Below the pieces are notes generated by a model. That model saw only the letters and a list, made by a program, of their open reading frames with translations. It searched no databases and was not told where the DNA came from. From Corynebacterium sp. NML98-0116 (GTDB lineage: Bacteria > Actinomycetota > Actinomycetes > Mycobacteriales > Mycobacteriaceae), in contig NZ_CP017639.1 of the NCBI RefSeq assembly GCF_001767255.1, positions 1,386,875-1,450,874 of the forward strand: 64,000 nucleotides of DNA, written 5' to 3'. Position numbers and translations under genes: made by a program. Positions 60,461 to 64,000 of this stretch are shown piece after piece. Position 1 is the stretch's first letter; each line of letters starts with the position of its first letter.

Positions 60461-60886
60461 ATGTCCAAGATTTTGCGCACTGACCACGGGCCGAACCCAG
60501 TTACGTTCGACATTGAGCAGGCAACGCTTGATAACGATGCATTTCGTGACACTCTGTGGACCGGAAAGCACCTTCAGCTGACGGTGATGAGCATCCCAGC
60601 AGGCGGCGAGATTGGCGCAGAGATTCACGACGATCACGACCAGTTCATTCGCGTCGAATCCGGCGAGCTGCGCGCGATGATTGGCCCATCCGAAGACAAT
60701 CTGACTGTTGATAAGGTCATCGGCGACGATGACGCAGCGTTCGTTCCTGCTGGCCAGTGGCACAACTTCGTGAACGAGTCCGACGCCCCGGCGAAGGTGT
60801 ACTCAATCTACGCCGCTCCAGAGCATAAGCCCGGCGCTGTCCACGAGACGAAGGCCGACGCGGACGCAGACGAGCACGAACACTAG
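60461..60886 (+). CDS. cupin-domain protein
   Basis: 141 residues from the ATG at 60461 (AGGAGG 4 nt upstream). A single cupin barrel: motif 1 GAEIHDDHDQFIRVESGELRAMIG (metal ligands His, His, Glu) and motif 2 PAGQWHNFVNES (His). All four ligand positions of a mononuclear metal cupin are present. C-terminal tail is Asp/Glu/His-rich (ADADADEHEH), perhaps metal-binding. Small cupins of this type are mannose isomerase- or dioxygenase-like; the reaction is not readable. Convergent with selB, 18 bp apart. Confidence 0.85.
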   Translation: MSKILRTDHGPNPVTFDIEQATLDNDAFRDTLWTGKHLQLTVMSIPAGGEIGAEIHDDHDQFIRVESGELRAMIGPSEDNLTVDKVIGDDDAAFVPAGQWHNFVNESDAPAKVYSIYAAPEHKPGAVHETKADADADEHEH

Positions 60887-60904
60887 AACAGCCGAACGAG
60901 ACTG

Positions 60905-62677
60905 CTACGTCAGTACTCGAACACCCGCCTCTATCTGGCGGGTGACTCCGCGTGCGTCTAGAAGCTCGAGCAGCGGGATGGCAACGCGGCGGGTTGTCTC
61001 GAGCGCCTGGCGCGCGTCCGTCGTGCGGAACGGCTGAGGTAAGTCCCGCAGCCTCGCGGTTGCAAGCGTGATCGCATCTGCGGCAACGACTACGCCGTCG
61101 CCGAGCCGTAGAATCCTTCCGGCCCGCTCCGCTGCCGCAAGCTCTTTCGCCCCCAGGCCGAGCTGTTCGAGATCGCGCGCCTCGGGCGCCTTAAATGGAT
61201 GGGCACGAAGCTGCGCCTCGAGTTTCTGGACCCCTGGCTCCGCCTCCCCAAGATCGACCTCGGCGGTGTTGCAGACGTACCCGTCGCGAGTGTTGAGTTT
61301 CGCAGCGGCGACAGCAAGCGGCAACAGCTTCGCGTCTGGCAGATGCAGAGCTTCAACGGCCGCGCCAGTAGCTAACCCAGCCGACAGCGGATGCGCCGCA
61401 AGGTGTGCTTGCAATGCCTGCAGCAACGTGTCTTTCCACTCCATTACCTGCTGCGCGCGGATCCAGTACCCAGCGAACGCCACGGTACCTTGCGGGGGCT
61501 TATCGCCGACCTCAAATCCAAGGCTTGCCAACAGTTCTGGCCGCACTGCCACCCGTCTGGCGATCTCCACGTTGATATCCGGCAGCGTCTCAAGCTGCGC
61601 CGAGCGCTTCCGCCCGTCGCCGCGCCGGGGAAGGGCGGGCGGGTCGACGTCGATAGCCTCTACCCCGCCGAGAATTTGCTGCGCACCGGAGCCTCGCAGC
61701 ACCAACCGGTCCCCGATGCTCAGCACCAGGTCGTACTCGAGGATGAGCCTGGCGTGCTTTGCACCGAACGGTCGCACTTTCGCGCTGACTCCTGCAGTAC
61801 CGACGTGCACCACAACCTCCTGCGGCACGTCGTTCAGTGCAGCCCCGTGGGTATGGCGCACATCCACCACAGAGGTCGTGTGCCACTTCTCTGGCGTGCA
61901 CAGCGCCGCGCCACGCGAAACTTCGTCGACGCTCACTCCGCGAAGGTTGAGCGCGACGCGCATCGTCGGCTTGGCTTCTTCAACTGCGGTGTCCTCCGAC
62001 TGGATACCACGCACGGTGACTTCGCGTTGACCTGCAGCGGTCTGTAGCGTCAGCGTCTGCCCAGGTTGAATTGTTCCATTGGTGAGCGTCCCCGTAACAA
62101 CGGTGCCGGCGCCTTTGATGTGAAACGCCCTGTCGACCCACATCCGGATTCGCCCGGCAGGGTCCGCCGTCGGCTGTTGCCGCAGCATCGTCACAAGCGC
62201 GCTCCTGAGTTCTTCAACCCCCTCGCCCGTCTTGGCAGAAACTTCGACGACAGGCCAACGCTCCATACTGGTACCAGCGACATTCCGTCGAGTTTCTTCA
62301 GCCACAGCTTGTCGACGCCCAGCATCCGCCTTATCCACCCGTGTCATCGCGATAACACCGTGCTGGACGCCGAACGCGTCGATAGCGTCCCGGTGATCCA
62401 ATGTTTGCTGCATCCAGCCCTCGTCCGCAGCGACGACAAACAAGACATCCGTGACTGGCCCAACACCCGCGAGCATGTTCGCGATGAAGCGCTCGTGCCC
62501 AGGGACGTCCACGAACGCGATGTCTTCACCATCGACGTTGGTCCACACGAACCCGAGGTCGATCGTGAGCCCCCGGTCTTTCTCTTCCTCCCAGCGGTCC
62601 GGTTCCATTCCGGTAAGCGCTTTGACCAGGGTGGACTTTCCATGGTCGACGTGGCCAGCTGTCGCAACTACAAACAC
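60905..62677 (-). CDS. selB: selenocysteine-specific elongation factor SelB
   Basis: 590 residues from the GTG at 62677 (GGAAAGGA about 12 nt upstream). GTPase domain: TAGHVDHGKSTLV, the switch GLTIDLGFVW, DVPGHERFI and TRVDKADAG. Then EF-Tu-like domains 2 and 3 and, in the C-terminal part, the winged-helix repeats that bind the SECIS element (about 400-590, ELAAAERAGRILRLGDGVV). Places selenocysteinyl-tRNA at UGA codons. Follows selA by 7 bp. Confidence 0.95.
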   Translation of the reverse strand: MFVVATAGHVDHGKSTLVKALTGMEPDRWEEEKDRGLTIDLGFVWTNVDGEDIAFVDVPGHERFIANMLAGVGPVTDVLFVVAADEGWMQQTLDHRDAIDAFGVQHGVIAMTRVDKADAGRRQAVAEETRRNVAGTSMERWPVVEVSAKTGEGVEELRSALVTMLRQQPTADPAGRIRMWVDRAFHIKGAGTVVTGTLTNGTIQPGQTLTLQTAAGQREVTVRGIQSEDTAVEEAKPTMRVALNLRGVSVDEVSRGAALCTPEKWHTTSVVDVRHTHGAALNDVPQEVVVHVGTAGVSAKVRPFGAKHARLILEYDLVLSIGDRLVLRGSGAQQILGGVEAIDVDPPALPRRGDGRKRSAQLETLPDINVEIARRVAVRPELLASLGFEVGDKPPQGTVAFAGYWIRAQQVMEWKDTLLQALQAHLAAHPLSAGLATGAAVEALHLPDAKLLPLAVAAAKLNTRDGYVCNTAEVDLGEAEPGVQKLEAQLRAHPFKAPEARDLEQLGLGAKELAAAERAGRILRLGDGVVVAADAITLATARLRDLPQPFRTTDARQALETTRRVAIPLLELLDARGVTRQIEAGVRVLT

Positions 62678-62684
62678 GTAACAC

Positions 62685-63974
62685 TCAGTCCTTTCCTTGG
62701 GCCGCTCGAATCGCGGCTGCGATCTCGTGGTCGCGCTCGGGTGGCACGCAGCGCAGGTCAATCAACAACTCATTCTCGTGGACACGTCCGAGCACAACCG
62801 GGGTACCTGCCCGTAGCGGGGCTGCCAACGACTGATCAAGCGCAACAGCCCAACCGGGCAGTGGGAAGCCCGGCGCGCCGCCTCCTCCAACGCGGCCGTC
62901 GTGCGGAACCACACTGCCTCCAACCTCCGCTGCAATCGCTACTGCGCGGGCTTTGAGCTGGTCGGAGTTTGCGTGTAGGTAGTCGTGGACTGGTGTGCTG
63001 GCGATGTTCAGGCTTGCCTCCAGCGCCGCGAGGCGCAGCTTGTCGATGCGCACTGCGCGCGCCAGCGGGTGCCGCTTCAGCTTCGCAATGGCGTTCTTCG
63101 TTCCGACCATAACGCCTGCCTGCGGCCCACCAAGTAGTTTGTCGCCGGAAAACAGCACCACGTCCGCGCCATCGCGCAAAGCTGTGGTGGCATCTGGCTC
63201 GTCCGGCAGCAGCGGATCAGGGTGAAGCAGGCCCGAGCCGATGTCAGCGATCAGGGCGCAGCCGCGGGGCCGGACAAGCTCGCGAAGCTGCGCAATAGTG
63301 GTCTCCGCGGTAAACCCGTGCACCCTGTAGTTCGAGGGATGCACCTTCAGCACCGCTCCCGCGTTGTCGAGCGCCCGCTCATAGTCGAAAGGATGCGTAC
63401 GGTTTGTCGCGCCGACTTCAACCAAAGACACTCGTGCGCTCTCAATGAGCTCAGGCAGGCGGAACCCCGCCCCAATCTCGATAAGTTCGCCGCGAGAGAT
63501 AACGACGTCACGTCCCTCGGCGAACGTAGCCACGGCAAGGAGTAACGCCGCTGCGCCATTATTTACTACCAGCGCGTCCTCCGCCGCTGGACATGCAGCC
63601 AGGATTGCATCCGTGGCGGCCCTGCCTCTATCGCGGGATCGAACGCCTGCTGCGAGGTCCATCTCTACATCCACATATTGCGCGGCATCCACCATCGCGT
63701 CTATTGCCTGCGGGGCAAGCGGTGCTCTGCCGATGTTGGTGTGCACAACCACGCCAGTTGCGTTGAGGACTGGCGTCAGGGACCCGGGGTGGCGTCGACA
63801 AGCCCGGAGAAACTCCGGGGTGACCTCTTCAGGGGTGATCTCGCCGTCGCGGGCGCGCTGCTGCAACTTCCCTGCGAGCGCCTTAAGCGCGTGTGGCGCC
63901 AACGCGGTGTGCTCCTGCGCAGCAAGCGCAAGCAGTGCGTCTGTGCGAGGGATTCGACGGCGAGGATCATTCAT
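62685..63974 (-). CDS. selA: L-seryl-tRNA(Sec) selenium transferase SelA
   Basis: 429 residues from the ATG at 63974 (AAGGGGAAG 4 nt upstream). PLP-dependent fold: RHPGSLTPVLNATGVVVHTNIGRAPL near 61-86, VNNGAAALLL, and PLP-binding Lys279 in LFSGDKLLGGPQAG. Converts Ser-tRNA(Sec) to Sec-tRNA(Sec) with selenophosphate. Operon selA-selB; selC (the tRNA), selD and at least one UGA-containing selenoprotein gene such as formate dehydrogenase should lie outside the window. 26 bp remain upstream to the window edge. Confidence 0.96.
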   Translation of the reverse strand: MNDPRRRIPRTDALLALAAQEHTALAPHALKALAGKLQQRARDGEITPEEVTPEFLRACRRHPGSLTPVLNATGVVVHTNIGRAPLAPQAIDAMVDAAQYVDVEMDLAAGVRSRDRGRAATDAILAACPAAEDALVVNNGAAALLLAVATFAEGRDVVISRGELIEIGAGFRLPELIESARVSLVEVGATNRTHPFDYERALDNAGAVLKVHPSNYRVHGFTAETTIAQLRELVRPRGCALIADIGSGLLHPDPLLPDEPDATTALRDGADVVLFSGDKLLGGPQAGVMVGTKNAIAKLKRHPLARAVRIDKLRLAALEASLNIASTPVHDYLHANSDQLKARAVAIAAEVGGSVVPHDGRVGGGGAPGFPLPGWAVALDQSLAAPLRAGTPVVLGRVHENELLIDLRCVPPERDHEIAAAIRAAQGKD

Positions 63975-64000
63975 GTGCTTCCCCTTACAACAACACAACG

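Noticed and set aside
1..64000. tRNA or rRNA genes
   Set aside because: No T-arm (GGTTCGAATC-type) with matching acceptor stem was found in any intergenic region I read; nearly all gaps are under 150 bp.

Overview
The window reads as chromosomal DNA of a Corynebacterium (Actinobacteria; mycolata group), judged by eye at roughly 58-60 % G+C. Pointers are a single-chain OdhA carrying both E2 and E1 domains (1237 aa), mycothiol deacetylase MshB, LpqW, CseE/RseA with SigE, FolP2-GpgS, a DUF3117 protein and OmpR-type signalling. Gene order from odhA (19.9 kb) to typA (47.2 kb) follows the Mycobacterium tuberculosis block from Rv1248c (kgd) down to Rv1165 (typA). No rRNA, tRNA, IS element, prophage or CRISPR array was recognised.

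Layout. 0-9 kb: a 5'-truncated HNH nuclease, a small membrane protein, two secreted trypsin-like proteases, an RGG-tailed DEAD-box helicase translationally chained to a histidine kinase and response regulator, a multi-TM acyltransferase-like protein and a third, membrane-anchored protease. 8.8-13.5 kb: an amino-acid permease, an A+T-richer type II restriction-modification pair of the NaeI family (site expected GCCGGC), and L-lactate dehydrogenase. 13.5-19.3 kb: an MFS exporter with a catalytically degenerate nucleoside hydrolase, a carboxylesterase and several uncharacterised proteins. 19.3-19.9 kb is the only gene-free stretch above 300 bp; it holds a Zur-like inverted repeat.

19.9-36.4 kb is core metabolism and envelope stress: odhA, a lipoprotein, mrp, tatB, anti-sigma factor, sigE, an O-methyltransferase, divergent glgC/glgA for glycogen, a GH32-like protein without its nucleophile, an RlmA-like methyltransferase, then LOG-folP2-gpgS-DivIVA-like-DUF3117 on one strand. 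36.4-47.2 kb: DapD paralogue, two tandem permeases, GtrA, DapC, ferredoxin, a membrane protein, MshB, LpqW and TypA. 47.3-57.3 kb: a secreted protein with a DUF402 protein, a TPP-riboswitch-controlled ECF thiamine/precursor transporter whose operon ends in a P-loop kinase, and a complete dipeptide/oligopeptide ABC transporter with fused ATPases. 57.5-64 kb: DUF808 protein, EamA exporter, a hypothetical protein, a cupin, and selB-selA, which indicate selenocysteine use.

A recurring signal is a -10-like hexamer (TANNNT or close) exactly 7-8 nt upstream of a start codon that lacks a Shine-Dalgarno sequence; I count thirteen cases, consistent with leaderless mRNAs. They settle several start codons (for example the genes starting at 492, 2741, 8855, 27825 and 36460). 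The most notable single items are the intact NaeI-type endonuclease with alanine at the residue known to switch NaeI from nuclease to topoisomerase, the kinase inside the thiamine operon, two enzyme-fold proteins with lost catalytic residues, and two palindromes lying over predicted -10 boxes.
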